DNA of 16,233 bases from DATGKR01 sp035294565 (lineage in GTDB: Bacteria > Actinomycetota > Acidimicrobiia > Acidimicrobiales > Palsa-688), in the NCBI GenBank assembly GCA_035294565.1, contig DATGKR010000093.1, positions 1 through 16,233 on the forward strand, written 5' to 3'. This document shows positions 1 to 8,784 of this stretch, in pieces. The position numbers and the translations under genes are program-made. The stretch's first letter is position 1; every line of letters begins with the position of its first letter. Below the pieces are notes generated by a model, which was not told where the DNA came from, did not search any database, and was given only the letters and a program-made list of their open reading frames with translations.

Positions 1-522
1 CACCAGGACAACGGTGCACCCCACCCAGACAGGCCCACCCCCCGGATCGGCGAGCGCCGCGCCCGGAAGGCGTATCGCCTCGCAGAAGTCGACCGGGCCC
101 TCCACCGCGGGCAGCCACACCCCGCGGCTCTGCATCAGCGCCTGACGGGCGACTCGTCGCATCCGCTCCACCTGGGGCGGACCCCAGCGCACCACGCCGC
201 GGGCCGTGCGCAAAACCAGGATCCGGTCGATGCCCAGCTCGGTGAGCTTCTGTACCGCCCATTCGGGACGCTCGCCTTTCACCGGAGCGAACCCGACGGT
301 CAGCGGCGGGCTGGGTCGCTCCGAGAATGTCGGCGCCGAGACAGCGTTGAGCAGCCCCCCGCCCTCCCAGCGGTAGAGCCGCCAGCCGCCGCCCCCGTCG
401 GTGGCGCTCACCTCCTCGCCGGGGCGGAGCCGGAGGGCGGCGCCGAGGTGGTGGGCGTCGCCGGCGCCGAGCCGGACGACGTCGCGGTCGATGTCCTCGA
501 CGACGACGTGCGCCGCGGTCAA
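1..522 (-). CDS. rsmE: 16S rRNA (uracil-1498-N3)-methyltransferase RsmE, N-terminal part (cut by window edge)
   Basis: The minus-strand frame beginning at a TTG (520-522), directly abutting the dnaJ stop codon, stays open for 174 codons to the window edge. The translation shows features of the RsmE family: an early HHLGAALRLRPGEEV stretch (PUA-like N-terminal domain, about residues 25-40), then KGERPEWAVQKLTELGID near residues 85-105, and a following RRVARQALMQS segment. RsmE methylates U1498 of 16S rRNA in the 30S subunit, using SAM. The C-terminal SPOUT domain with the knotted SAM site lies outside the window. It is the third gene of a hrcA-dnaJ-rsmE run, an order common in bacteria. No good ribosome binding site is visible, so translation is probably coupled to dnaJ. 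Identity is confident from sequence; the exact start is inferred. Confidence 0.88.
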   Translation of the reverse strand, partial: MTAAHVVVEDIDRDVVRLGAGDAHHLGAALRLRPGEEVSATDGGGGWRLYRWEGGGLLNAVSAPTFSERPSPPLTVGFAPVKGERPEWAVQKLTELGIDRILVLRTARGVVRWGPPQVERMRRVARQALMQSRGVWLPAVEGPVDFCEAIRLPGAALADPGGGPVWVGCTVVLV

Positions 523-1674
523 CTACTTGAACGCGCTGCGCAACTTGGACATGAGCCCAACGTCACCGGAGACCGGCTCGCCACGCAGCTCGGCCAGCCG
601 CCGCAACAATTCCTCCTGCTCTTTGGTCAGGTCCTCGGGGGTGTCGACGACCACGGTGACGAGCATGTCACCCCGGCCGCGGCCCTGCAGGTGGGGTACG
701 CCGTGCCCGCGGAGGCGGAATTCCCGCCCGTTCTGCGTGCCGGCCGGGATGCTCAGCTCCTCTGTGCCATCGAGGGTCTCCAGCTCGACGGTCGCTCCCA
801 GCGCCGCTTGGGTCACCGCCACGTGGACGACGGTGAGCAGGTCGGTGCCGCGGCGGGTGATCGTCGGGTGCGGCCGCACCCGCAGGTGCACGTACAGATC
901 GCCAGGCGGCCCGCCCCGCCAGCCCCCCGCGCCGCGCCCGGGAAGCCGCAGCGTGGAGCCCTCGTCCACACCGGCGGGAACGTCGACGACGAAAGTCCGC
1001 TCCTCCCGGCGACGCCCCTCCCCGCGACAGTCGGGGCACGGCGAGACGATCTCCTCGCCGGTTCCCCCGCAGCGGGTGCAAGGGCTGGCGGTGACCATCT
1101 GGCCGAGCAGGGACTGGCGGACACGGCGCAACTCACCGGCGCCGTGGCACTGCCCGCAGCTGACCGGCGTCGTGCCAGGGCGCGCACCGGAGCCGCCGCA
1201 GGTGCTGCAGGTCTGGGGCAACCTCACGGTCAGCTCGTGGTGAACCCCGAAAACCGCCTCGGCGAAGTCGAGAACGATCGTCGCTTCGGCGTCCTCGCCC
1301 TTGCGGGGACCGGTGCGGTTGCGGGTGCTGCTTCCACCCGTCCCGCCGCCGAAGAAAGCCTCGAAGATGTCGCCGAAGCCGGTGGCGAAACCGGCGAACG
1401 GATCGCCGGCACCGGGGCCGCGCGCCGCGCTGGGAGCGGTCCCGAACATGTCGTACTGGCGGCGCCGCTCAGGGTCCTTGAGCGTCTCGTAGGCGAGGTT
1501 GACGGCCTTGAAGCGCTCCTCGGCGCGCTTGTCGCCCGGGTTGGCGTCGGGGTGCAGCTCCCTGGCGAGGCGCAGGTAGGCCCTCTTGATCTCCTCGGAG
1601 GAGGCGTTCCTCGACACACCGAGGACCTCGTAGAAGTCCTCGGGCGCGCCGGGCCGGGCGGAGTGGGGGGGCAA
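523..1674 (-). CDS. dnaJ: Chaperone protein DnaJ (DnaJ2-type co-chaperone)
   Basis: 383 residues with the complete type I DnaJ architecture. The J-domain (about residues 13-77) carries the HPD motif at 41-43 that stimulates DnaK ATPase. A Gly/Phe-rich linker follows (about 86-114). The zinc-binding region has four CxxCxGxG-type repeats with cysteines at 156/159, 173/176, 199/202 and 213/216, all eight present. Two C-terminal substrate-binding domains complete it. It recruits unfolded clients to DnaK in the cytoplasm. The start is a TTG at 1672-1674, seven bases after the hrcA stop, preceded by a weak AGG-containing site; no ATG or GTG is better placed. Pairing with hrcA rather than grpE-dnaK is the arrangement of the second dnaJ of actinobacteria (established knowledge). 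It is likely co-transcribed from the CIRCE-controlled promoter before hrcA. Confidence 0.95.
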   Translation of the reverse strand: MPPHSARPGAPEDFYEVLGVSRNASSEEIKRAYLRLARELHPDANPGDKRAEERFKAVNLAYETLKDPERRRQYDMFGTAPSAARGPGAGDPFAGFATGFGDIFEAFFGGGTGGSSTRNRTGPRKGEDAEATIVLDFAEAVFGVHHELTVRLPQTCSTCGGSGARPGTTPVSCGQCHGAGELRRVRQSLLGQMVTASPCTRCGGTGEEIVSPCPDCRGEGRRREERTFVVDVPAGVDEGSTLRLPGRGAGGWRGGPPGDLYVHLRVRPHPTITRRGTDLLTVVHVAVTQAALGATVELETLDGTEELSIPAGTQNGREFRLRGHGVPHLQGRGRGDMLVTVVVDTPEDLTKEQEELLRRLAELRGEPVSGDVGLMSKLRSAFK

Positions 1675-1680
1675 ACGGTC

Positions 1681-2700
1681 CTACCTTTCCTCGGAGCCCT
1701 TGCTGAGCGCCTGGCCGAGCCGCCGGCTCACGACGGCCACCGCCGCCAGGGTCTGCTCGTAGTGCATGCGGGTCGGTCCCAAGATCCCCACCGTACCGGC
1801 CTGCTCACCTTCCACCTCGTAGGGCGCGACGACCACCGAGCAGTCGGCGAGGGGCTCCACGCCGTGCTCGGCGCCGATCGCCACCGACAGGCCCCGGTCG
1901 AGGACGTCTTTGATCAAAGTGACCACCACGTACTGCTGCTCCAAGGTCTCGAGGACCCGCTGGATGGTCGCCGCCGCGTCGAAGGCGGCGGCCATGCTCG
2001 CCGCCCCGCCGAGATACACCTGGGGTTCGGGCTCAGCGCCGTCGTGGGGCCGTCCCAAGGCGGCGACCGCGGCCGAGGCGAGGCCGTCGAGGGCGGGGTC
2101 GCCGGTGGGCGGGACCTCCAACTGCCCGCTCAGCGAACGCCCCTCCAGGGCCGCGTCGAGGTGGGCGGACGCCGCGGCGACCGTCGCCGGGCTCGCTTCG
2201 ACGGCGAGCTCCAGGGAGCGCTTCTCGATGGCCCCGTTGGCCAGCACGACAACGACCAGCACCAGCTTCGGGGCGAGCGACACCAGCTGCACCGAGCGGA
2301 TCCGCGCCGGGTCCTCGGCGTCGCGGACGACCACCGCTGCGTAGTGGGTCAGGCCGGCGAGGAAGCGGCTGGTGTCGGCCAGCATCCGCTCCAGCTCGCC
2401 GTGGGCGCGGGCGAAGAACTCCCTGACCTGGTGGGACTGCGACGGGTCGAGCCGGCCGGTCGGGGCGAGGCTGTCGACAAAGAAGCGGTAGCCCTTGTCG
2501 GTGGGGACGCGCCCGGCGCTGGTGTGCGGCTGGGCGAGGTAGCCTTCGCGCTCGAGGGCGCCCATGTCGTTGCGGACCGTCGCCGGGGAGACCGACATGC
2601 CACGGGCGCGGGCCACCGCCGCCGAGCCGACCGGCTGGGCGGTGCGGATGTACTCCTCCACGACGGCGCGGAGGATGGCGGCCTTGCGTTCGTCCAGCAT
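1681..2700 (-). CDS. hrcA: Heat-inducible transcription repressor HrcA
   Basis: 339 residues from the ATG at 2698-2700 (MLDERK start, typical of the family). An N-terminal winged helix-turn-helix (about residues 3-75) includes the characteristic SPATVRNDMGALE recognition region and SAGRVPTDKGYRFFVD wing. A GAF-like and dimerisation region follows, ending in the conserved GILGPTRMHYEQ block. HrcA binds CIRCE operators and represses heat-shock operons; the GroE chaperonin keeps it active in well-studied species. A GTG nine bases upstream (2707-2709) is also in frame, but it lies inside the CIRCE arm and only 3 bases after the likely -10 box, so a transcript from that promoter could not contain it. 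I therefore choose the ATG. Downstream dnaJ and rsmE follow with 6-bp and 0-bp gaps. The operator implies autoregulation of the operon. Confidence 0.95.
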   Translation of the reverse strand: MLDERKAAILRAVVEEYIRTAQPVGSAAVARARGMSVSPATVRNDMGALEREGYLAQPHTSAGRVPTDKGYRFFVDSLAPTGRLDPSQSHQVREFFARAHGELERMLADTSRFLAGLTHYAAVVVRDAEDPARIRSVQLVSLAPKLVLVVVVLANGAIEKRSLELAVEASPATVAAASAHLDAALEGRSLSGQLEVPPTGDPALDGLASAAVAALGRPHDGAEPEPQVYLGGAASMAAAFDAAATIQRVLETLEQQYVVVTLIKDVLDRGLSVAIGAEHGVEPLADCSVVVAPYEVEGEQAGTVGILGPTRMHYEQTLAAVAVVSRRLGQALSKGSEER

Positions 2701-2703
2701 CGC

Positions 2704-2728
2704 TGGCACTCAAAGATACCGAGTGCCA
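2704..2728 (-). promoter_or_regulatory. CIRCE operator (HrcA binding site) before hrcA
   Basis: A perfect 8-bp inverted repeat, TGGCACTC (2704-2711) and GAGTGCCA (2721-2728), is separated by exactly 9 bp. This matches the CIRCE layout (consensus TTAGCACTC-N9-GAGTGCTAA), with the invariant GCACTC/GAGTGC core intact and changes only in the outer bases. It sits 3 bp upstream of the hrcA ATG. The 9-bp spacer contains the probable -10 hexamer, so bound HrcA would directly block RNA polymerase. The protein encoded next to it is the factor that binds this site. Confidence 0.93.
2713..2718 (-). promoter_or_regulatory. Candidate -10 box of the hrcA-dnaJ-rsmE operon
   Basis: On the minus strand the CIRCE spacer reads TATCTT, a good TAnnnT -10 hexamer, 12 bases upstream of the hrcA ATG. 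Transcription would start roughly 5 nt before the ATG, giving a nearly leaderless mRNA, and no Shine-Dalgarno sequence is present in the gap. I see no clear -35 box at the expected distance. The call is inference from position and sequence. Confidence 0.5.
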
Positions 2729-2741
2729 TCCCGGTCGGGGG

Positions 2742-4526
<1,785 letters not shown>

Positions 4527-4548
4527 AAGACCTACCAGTCTGGCCGAT

Positions 4549-4554
4549 TAGTGT
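4549..4554 (+). promoter_or_regulatory. Candidate -10 box for the cytidylate kinase-like gene
   Basis: TAGTGT (TAnnnT) lies 9 bases upstream of the ATG at 4564, and no Shine-Dalgarno sequence is present in the gap. The spacing places transcription initiation within 0-3 nt of the start codon, as in leaderless actinobacterial genes. No experimental support is available from sequence alone. Confidence 0.45.
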
Positions 4555-4563
4555 TTCGCCGCG

Positions 4564-5220
4564 ATGGCACAGGAGGGCTTCGGCCGGGTGGTCACCGTCT
4601 CCGCCACCTACGGCGCGGGGGGCTCCCTGATCGCCCCGGGCCTGGCCGACCGGCTGGGCCTGCCGTTCGTGGACCGCCTGCTGAGCGCCGACGCCTCCCA
4701 GCAGGCCGCCCGCTCGCAGGAGGGCCTCGCCGAAGGGGAGGAGGAGACCACGCCCCCGGGCCGCTTCCTCAGCTACTTCGCCCGGGCGGCGAACATCGGC
4801 ACGGTGATGTCCCCGGAGATGATCCCCGCCGAGCCGCTCCTAGACGACGACGCCATCCGCGACCGGGCCGAGCAGGCGCTGCGCCCGGTGGCGGCCGGCC
4901 AGCCGGCGGTCGTGCTCGGCCGGGCGGGAGCGGTCGTGCTGCGCTCCCGGCCGCGCACCTACCATGTCCGCCTGGACGGGCCGGTCGAGCGGCGGGTGGC
5001 CTGGGCGGCCGAGTGGGAGCACCTCGACATCAACGCCGCCCGCCGCCGACAGGCGGAGACCGACCGGGCGCGCACCCAGTTCGTCAAGCGGCTCTACCGG
5101 GCCGACCCTGCCAACCCGTGCCTGTACCACCTGCTGATCGACCCAACGGTCCTTGGGGTCGAGGCGACCATAGACGTGATCGTCGCCGCGGCGGAGCGCT
5201 TCTTCGGCCGCGTCTCGTGA
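4564..5220 (+). CDS. Cytidylate kinase-like family protein
   Basis: 218 residues. The N-terminus VVTVSATYGAGGSLIAPGLADRLGLPFVD (about residues 9-37) is typical of the cytidylate kinase-like family, in which a Gly-rich YGAGGS loop replaces the normal GxxGxGKS P-loop. A central VVLGRAGAVVL segment (about 117-127) matches the family's LGRGG-type block, followed by HVRLDGPVERR and a basic lid-like region with RRRQAETDRAR. Members are presumed nucleotide-binding kinases, but the substrate is generally unknown and this protein is not the essential cytidylate kinase Cmk. Its stop overlaps the start of the acetyltransferase-like gene (GTGA), so the two are probably translationally coupled. It diverges from lepA. 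Family assignment is fairly sure; activity is not. Confidence 0.8.
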   Translation: MAQEGFGRVVTVSATYGAGGSLIAPGLADRLGLPFVDRLLSADASQQAARSQEGLAEGEEETTPPGRFLSYFARAANIGTVMSPEMIPAEPLLDDDAIRDRAEQALRPVAAGQPAVVLGRAGAVVLRSRPRTYHVRLDGPVERRVAWAAEWEHLDINAARRRQAETDRARTQFVKRLYRADPANPCLYHLLIDPTVLGVEATIDVIVAAAERFFGRVS

Positions 5221-5852
5221 CGTCCGGTGCCGGCAGGGGCCGCAGCCTCCCGCGCGGCCGGCTGGACCGCCCGGCGGCGTGGGTCCTCTCGCAACTCGAC
5301 AACTGGCGGTCGCTGGCCGTCTACCCGCTGCTCTGGACATACCGTCTCACCGACCAGAAGGCGGTCGTCGACGCCGACACGCTCCGCTGGGCGGATCTGC
5401 TGTGGCTGGGGGACCGCTCGCGGCTGCTCGGAAGGCTGCTCTTCGCCTTCCCCGAGTTCCGCTCCGTCTACTACCACCGCCTCCGGGCGGGCAACGCGGC
5501 GGGAGCCCTCGCCGGGCGGATTGCCGCCCGCTTGTGGAAGGGGGTGCCCGGGATCGACTTCTGCCGGACCCCGATCGGCCCCGGCCTGTTCGTCTCCCAC
5601 GGCCAGGGGACGGTGCTCTCCGCCGAGCGGATCGGGGCGAACCTGCAGGTGCACCAGGGGGTGACGGTGGGCTGGGACTACCGGGGGGACCGCCTGCCGG
5701 TGATCGGCGACGACGTGTTCATCGGTGCCGGCGCCAAGATCCTCGGCCCGGTCACGGTGGGCGACGGGGCGCGCATCGGAGCCAACGCCGTCGTGGTGTG
5801 CGACGTCCCGCCCGGGGCGACCGCGGTGGGCATCCCGGCGCGCATCAGGTAG
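5217..5852 (+). CDS. Serine acetyltransferase-like hexapeptide-repeat protein
   Basis: 211 residues from a GTG (5217-5219) overlapping the kinase-like stop codon by 4 bases. The C-terminal half is a left-handed beta-helix acyltransferase of the CysE type: a VSHGQGTVL segment with His128, corresponding to the catalytic His of the LDHATG motif in CysE; LQVHQGVTVG (His146); then IGDDVFIGAGAKILGPVTVG and IGANAVVV repeats, ending PPGATAVGIPARIR. The N-terminal helical part (about 15-105) is shorter than and divergent from E. coli CysE, as in many serine O-acetyltransferase-related or sugar acetyltransferase-related proteins. If a true CysE, it makes O-acetylserine for cysteine synthesis. No cysK lies next to it, so the acceptor is uncertain. 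Only 12 bp separate it from rpsT. Confidence 0.75.
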   Translation: MTSGAGRGRSLPRGRLDRPAAWVLSQLDNWRSLAVYPLLWTYRLTDQKAVVDADTLRWADLLWLGDRSRLLGRLLFAFPEFRSVYYHRLRAGNAAGALAGRIAARLWKGVPGIDFCRTPIGPGLFVSHGQGTVLSAERIGANLQVHQGVTVGWDYRGDRLPVIGDDVFIGAGAKILGPVTVGDGARIGANAVVVCDVPPGATAVGIPARIR

Positions 5853-5855
5853 CAT
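5850..5855 (+). promoter_or_regulatory. Candidate -10 box for rpsT
   Basis: TAGCAT (TAnnnT) overlaps the stop codon of the acetyltransferase-like gene and lies 9 bases before the rpsT GTG. No Shine-Dalgarno sequence occurs in the 9-base gap. This would let rpsT be expressed separately as a leaderless mRNA in addition to any read-through from upstream. Confidence 0.4.
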
Positions 5856-5864
5856 CTGCGCCCC

Positions 5865-6173
5865 GTGGCCAACATCAAGAGCCAGATCAAGCGCAACCGG
5901 ACCAACGAGAAGGCGCGCCTTCGCAACAAGTCGACGCGCTCGGAGGTGAAGACGCGCATCAAGAAGGCGGTGGCGCTGGCCGGATCGGAGCCGGGCTCCG
6001 AGCAGGCGGTCGAGGCGCTGCGCATGGCGGCCAAGCGGCTCGACAAGGCGGCGGCCAAGGGGATCATCCACAAGAACCAGGCAGCCAACCGCAAGTCGCG
6101 CCTGTTCCGGCGCATAAACGCTCTCAGCGGCTCAGCCGGCCCAGAAGCTGGCGGCGACGGCGGCGCCGGCTAG
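5865..6173 (+). CDS. rpsT: 30S ribosomal protein S20
   Basis: 102 residues from a GTG (5865-5867). The MANIKSQIKRNRTNEKARLRNK opening and the GIIHKNQAANRKSRL block near residues 66-80 are hallmarks of S20, a small, very basic protein that binds 16S rRNA in the body of the 30S subunit. The usual S20 ends near residue 87 (RINAL here); this frame runs on for about 16 Gly/Ala/Ser-rich residues (SGSAGPEAGGDGGAG) before a TAG. That tail is encoded opposite the last codons of the TauE/SafE permease, so the two genes overlap tail to tail by 42 bp. holA lies close by, as in many bacteria, but is separated from rpsT here by the permease. Confidence 0.96.
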   Translation: MANIKSQIKRNRTNEKARLRNKSTRSEVKTRIKKAVALAGSEPGSEQAVEALRMAAKRLDKAAAKGIIHKNQAANRKSRLFRRINALSGSAGPEAGGDGGAG

Positions 6174-6932
6174 AACCACCACCTGCCGGAGGAGCCGCTC
6201 GGGGATCACCGGGACCAGTTTCCCGCCGAGCAGGCCTCCCGCCAGGCTGCCGACGGCCATGACGGGCACGACGGCCCAGGCCACCCTGCCGGAGAAGAGG
6301 AAGAACAGCGCCGCCACCAGGTTGATCACGAACGAGAGCGCCTGCTTCAACGCGTTCGCCCCCGACAGCGGGCCGCGCCGGAACACGCCGAGCACGGCGA
6401 GGAGCATGATGCCCAGCCCCGCGCCGAAGAACCCGCCGTAGACGGAGGCGACGAAGACGAGCACCGCCTGCAGCGCCCTGTGGCCGCCCGACTCGGGGCG
6501 CGAGCCGAGCCCGCAAGGCGCGGCCTGGTCATCGGGCAGGGACCGCGTCTGCAGCGCCCGTCGCAGGCGGTCCTGGACGAGGAGCAGCGCGCAGGAAAGC
6601 ACGATCAGGTAGGGGACGGCCAGCCGGAAGTCCTTGGCGGGGAGCACGATGAGCAGGACCGACCCGCCGAGGCCCCCGAGGCCCCCGAGGGAGGCCAGGC
6701 CGCGGGCGTGCTCGATCTGGGGGGCCAGCTCCTGCCTCTGCGCCCACGAGCCCGCCAGGTAGCCGGGCAGGAGCGACACGGTGTTGGTCACGTTCGACGT
6801 GACCGCCGGCACGCCGAGGCCGACGAGCGCCGGGAAGGAGATGAGGGTGCCGCCTCCGGCGATGGCGTTGACCACCCCGGCGGCCACCGCGGCGCCGCCG
6901 GCCGCGGCGTAGCCGAGGGCGGTGAGGCTCAT
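6132..6932 (-). CDS. TauE/SafE (TSUP) family sulfite exporter-like membrane protein
   Basis: 266 residues, highly hydrophobic, with about eight predicted membrane segments. The first helix has the family motif AGVVNAIAGGGTLISFPAL (about residues 18-36), followed by a conserved TNVTNT-like stretch (SNVTNTVSLLPGYLAG). The second half repeats the pattern with VYGGFFGAGLGIMLLAVLG (about 164-182) and NALKQALSFVINLVAALFFL. TSUP proteins are inner-membrane permeases proposed to move sulfite, sulfoacetate or other organosulfur anions; the substrate cannot be read from sequence. The ATG lies 4 bp after the holA stop, so it is the last gene of the thioredoxin-folP-holA-permease cluster and probably coupled to holA. 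Its 3' end overlaps rpsT in the opposite direction. Confidence 0.88.
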   Translation of the reverse strand: MSLTALGYAAAGGAAVAAGVVNAIAGGGTLISFPALVGLGVPAVTSNVTNTVSLLPGYLAGSWAQRQELAPQIEHARGLASLGGLGGLGGSVLLIVLPAKDFRLAVPYLIVLSCALLLVQDRLRRALQTRSLPDDQAAPCGLGSRPESGGHRALQAVLVFVASVYGGFFGAGLGIMLLAVLGVFRRGPLSGANALKQALSFVINLVAALFFLFSGRVAWAVVPVMAVGSLAGGLLGGKLVPVIPERLLRQVVVLAGAAVAASFWAG

Positions 6933-6936
6933 CGCT

Positions 6937-7926
6937 TCAGGGGCGCCGCGCCGGGGGGCGGGCCCTGGCGAGGCGGCACAGCCTGGCGACGAGCACTTCG
7001 AGCACTGTGGGCGCCGGCCAGGCGCTAGCCCCCTTCAGGTCCAGCTCGGCGTCGGAGACCAGGCCCACCGCCTCGGCGACGCCGTCGGAGCCCATCCGGC
7101 GGGCTGCAGCGAGCGCCTTTTTGGCCGGGTAGGCGCTCCGCCCCGGGGGGATGCCGAGGGCGCGGGCGGCGTCCGCCTCGCCGCGTATGGAGGGGTCGTC
7201 GACGCGCAGCAGGGACGCCACGTGGCGGTGGAGGATCCCGAGGACGACCAGGGGGTGGCGGGCGCCCCCCTCGAGCAGGCGGTGCAGCAGCACGAGGGCC
7301 TTCCCGGCGTCGCCGGCGTCGATGGCGTCGGTGAGCTCCCACGGGGTGACCGACCCCGCCTCGCCCAGGTACGGCTCGACGTCGGCCCGACCGAGCCTGG
7401 CCCCCGCGCCGTAGACGGCTTCGAGCACCGCCAGGACCGGGACCGCCCGGCCCACGTCCTCGCCCAGGTGGGCCACCACAGCAGCCTCAGCTTCGGCGTC
7501 GAGCTTCACGCCCGACCCGCCGAGCCGCTCCCGCAGCCAGGCCCGCTGAGCGCCGCGCTGGACGTCGGCGGTGACCACGCCACCTGCCTTCTTGGCAGCG
7601 GCCACCAGCTTCGCCGAGGTCCGGCCGCCCCCCGCCACGAGCACGAGCGTGGTGGTCGGCAGCGGGTCCTTCAGGTATTCGAGGATCGGCTGGAGCTCCT
7701 CGTCCCCGAACCGTCCCACTTCGCGCAGCACCACCACCCGCCGGTCGCCGAGGAAGGGGGGGGTGGCGCATCCGTCGGCGACCGCCGTCAGGTCCACCTC
7801 CTCGCCGTGCTCCTCGAGGGCCAGGGAGCGCTCGGCGCCGCCGAGCGCCTCGTCGACCGCCCGGGCCGCTGCGTCGGCGACCAGCGACGTGTCGGTTCCC
7901 TCGACGAGGACCACGGGAAGACTCAC
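6937..7926 (-). CDS. holA: DNA polymerase III subunit delta (clamp-loader subunit HolA)
   Basis: 329 residues from a GTG (7924-7926) that overlaps the stop of the upstream DHPS homologue (GTGA). The order of features fits actinobacterial HolA: a short N-terminal beta-strand VVLVEGTD, a conserved PPFLGDRRVVVLREVG block (about residues 55-70), a LVLVAGGGRTSAKL strand-loop in the AAA+-like domain, then an all-helical C-terminal collar region with PWELTDAIDAGDAGKALVLLHRLL and PLVVLGILHRHV. Delta opens the beta sliding clamp during clamp loading. A P-loop is absent, as expected for delta. The frame remains open upstream, but that part is antisense or out-of-frame to the DHPS homologue and lacks family similarity. 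Replication function with unrelated neighbours suggests a loose, compact transcription unit. Confidence 0.93.
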   Translation of the reverse strand: MSLPVVLVEGTDTSLVADAAARAVDEALGGAERSLALEEHGEEVDLTAVADGCATPPFLGDRRVVVLREVGRFGDEELQPILEYLKDPLPTTTLVLVAGGGRTSAKLVAAAKKAGGVVTADVQRGAQRAWLRERLGGSGVKLDAEAEAAVVAHLGEDVGRAVPVLAVLEAVYGAGARLGRADVEPYLGEAGSVTPWELTDAIDAGDAGKALVLLHRLLEGGARHPLVVLGILHRHVASLLRVDDPSIRGEADAARALGIPPGRSAYPAKKALAAARRMGSDGVAEAVGLVSDAELDLKGASAWPAPTVLEVLVARLCRLARARPPARRP

Positions 7927-8753
7927 GCCGCCTCCAGCACGGCGGCGATGGTGTCTGCGACTCGCCTCGCCGAGCGCACGTCGTGGGCCCGGAGGATCCT
8001 CGCCCCGAGGGACACCCCGACGGCGTGCGCGGCGACGGTCGCCTCGGCCCTTTCCCCCACCTCCAGGCCGAAGAGGACGCCGAGGAAGGTCTTGTTGGAC
8101 GCCGAGAGCAGCAGCGGCCATCCGAGCGCCGCCAGGCGGTCCGTGGCGCGCAGCAGCTCGGCCGACTGGGCGGCTGTCTTGCCCAGGTCGAGGCCGGCGT
8201 CGACGACGATCCTGGTGTCGGGGATTCCTGCGGCGCGCGCCCGCCCGGCGCGCTCGGCGAGGAAGGCGCACACCTCGCCGACCAGGTCGCCGTATTCCGG
8301 CTCGGGGTCTGGCACCCTGGGGGCGAGACGGATGTGGGTGGCGACCACCGCCGCGCCCGCTTCGGCGGCGACGTCCAGGTAGGCGGTGTCGGCGAAGCCG
8401 CTTATGTCGTTGCCCATGACCGCCCCCGCCCGGTAGGCCTCGCGGGCGACCGACGCCCTCCAGGTGTCGACCGAGATCGGCACGTCGAAGCGCCTCGCCA
8501 GCTCGGCCACCGCCGGGATCACCCGGTCGGCCTCTTCGGCCTCGGACACCTCCGGACCCGGCCCGGCCTTCACGCCACCGACGTCGAGGATGTCCGCCCC
8601 CTCGGCGACGAGCTGCTCCGCGCGCTCGAAGAAGGCGTCCATGTCCCAGTAGCGGCCCCGGTCGTAGAACGAGTCGGGAGTGCGGTTCAAGATGCCCATC
8701 ACCAGGGCGCGGCTGGCAAGGTCGTAGCAGCGCTCACCGAGTTCCAGGCGCAC
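7923..8753 (-). CDS. Dihydropteroate synthase homologue, FolP2-like
   Basis: 276 residues, a TIM-barrel pterin-binding protein. GILNRTPDSF (20-29) matches the first DHPS signature, where canonical enzymes have GILNVTPDSF. The second signature, usually GGESTRPGA, is replaced by DVGGVKAGPGPEV (57-69), the version seen in mycobacterial FolP2. SVDTW near residue 98 and SNK at 219-221 (lysine aligned with the catalytic lysine region) are kept. True DHPS joins p-aminobenzoate to hydroxymethyl-dihydropterin in folate synthesis; mycobacterial FolP2 is reported to lack this activity, so function here is uncertain. The start is GTG (8751-8753), with a candidate -10 box eight bases upstream and no ribosome binding site. 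It overlaps holA by 4 bp. No folB, folK or folE genes are nearby. Confidence 0.85.
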   Translation of the reverse strand: MRLELGERCYDLASRALVMGILNRTPDSFYDRGRYWDMDAFFERAEQLVAEGADILDVGGVKAGPGPEVSEAEEADRVIPAVAELARRFDVPISVDTWRASVAREAYRAGAVMGNDISGFADTAYLDVAAEAGAAVVATHIRLAPRVPDPEPEYGDLVGEVCAFLAERAGRARAAGIPDTRIVVDAGLDLGKTAAQSAELLRATDRLAALGWPLLLSASNKTFLGVLFGLEVGERAEATVAAHAVGVSLGARILRAHDVRSARRVADTIAAVLEAA

Positions 8754-8761
8754 GGGGCGCG

Positions 8762-8767
8762 ATGATC
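8762..8767 (-). promoter_or_regulatory. Candidate -10 box for the FolP2-like gene
   Basis: On the minus strand GATCAT lies 8 bases before the GTG, in the 31-bp gap after the thioredoxin gene. It keeps the key A2 and T6 of the -10 hexamer plus T3 and A5, but has G at position 1. The spacing is the same as for the other leaderless-type starts in this window. Confidence 0.3.
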
Positions 8768-8784
8768 CCAGAAACGCCGGGTGG

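Noticed and set aside
2707..2709. GTG as the hrcA start
   Set aside because: It lies inside the CIRCE arm, 3 bases after the likely -10, and the usual HrcA start MLDER begins at the ATG at 2700.
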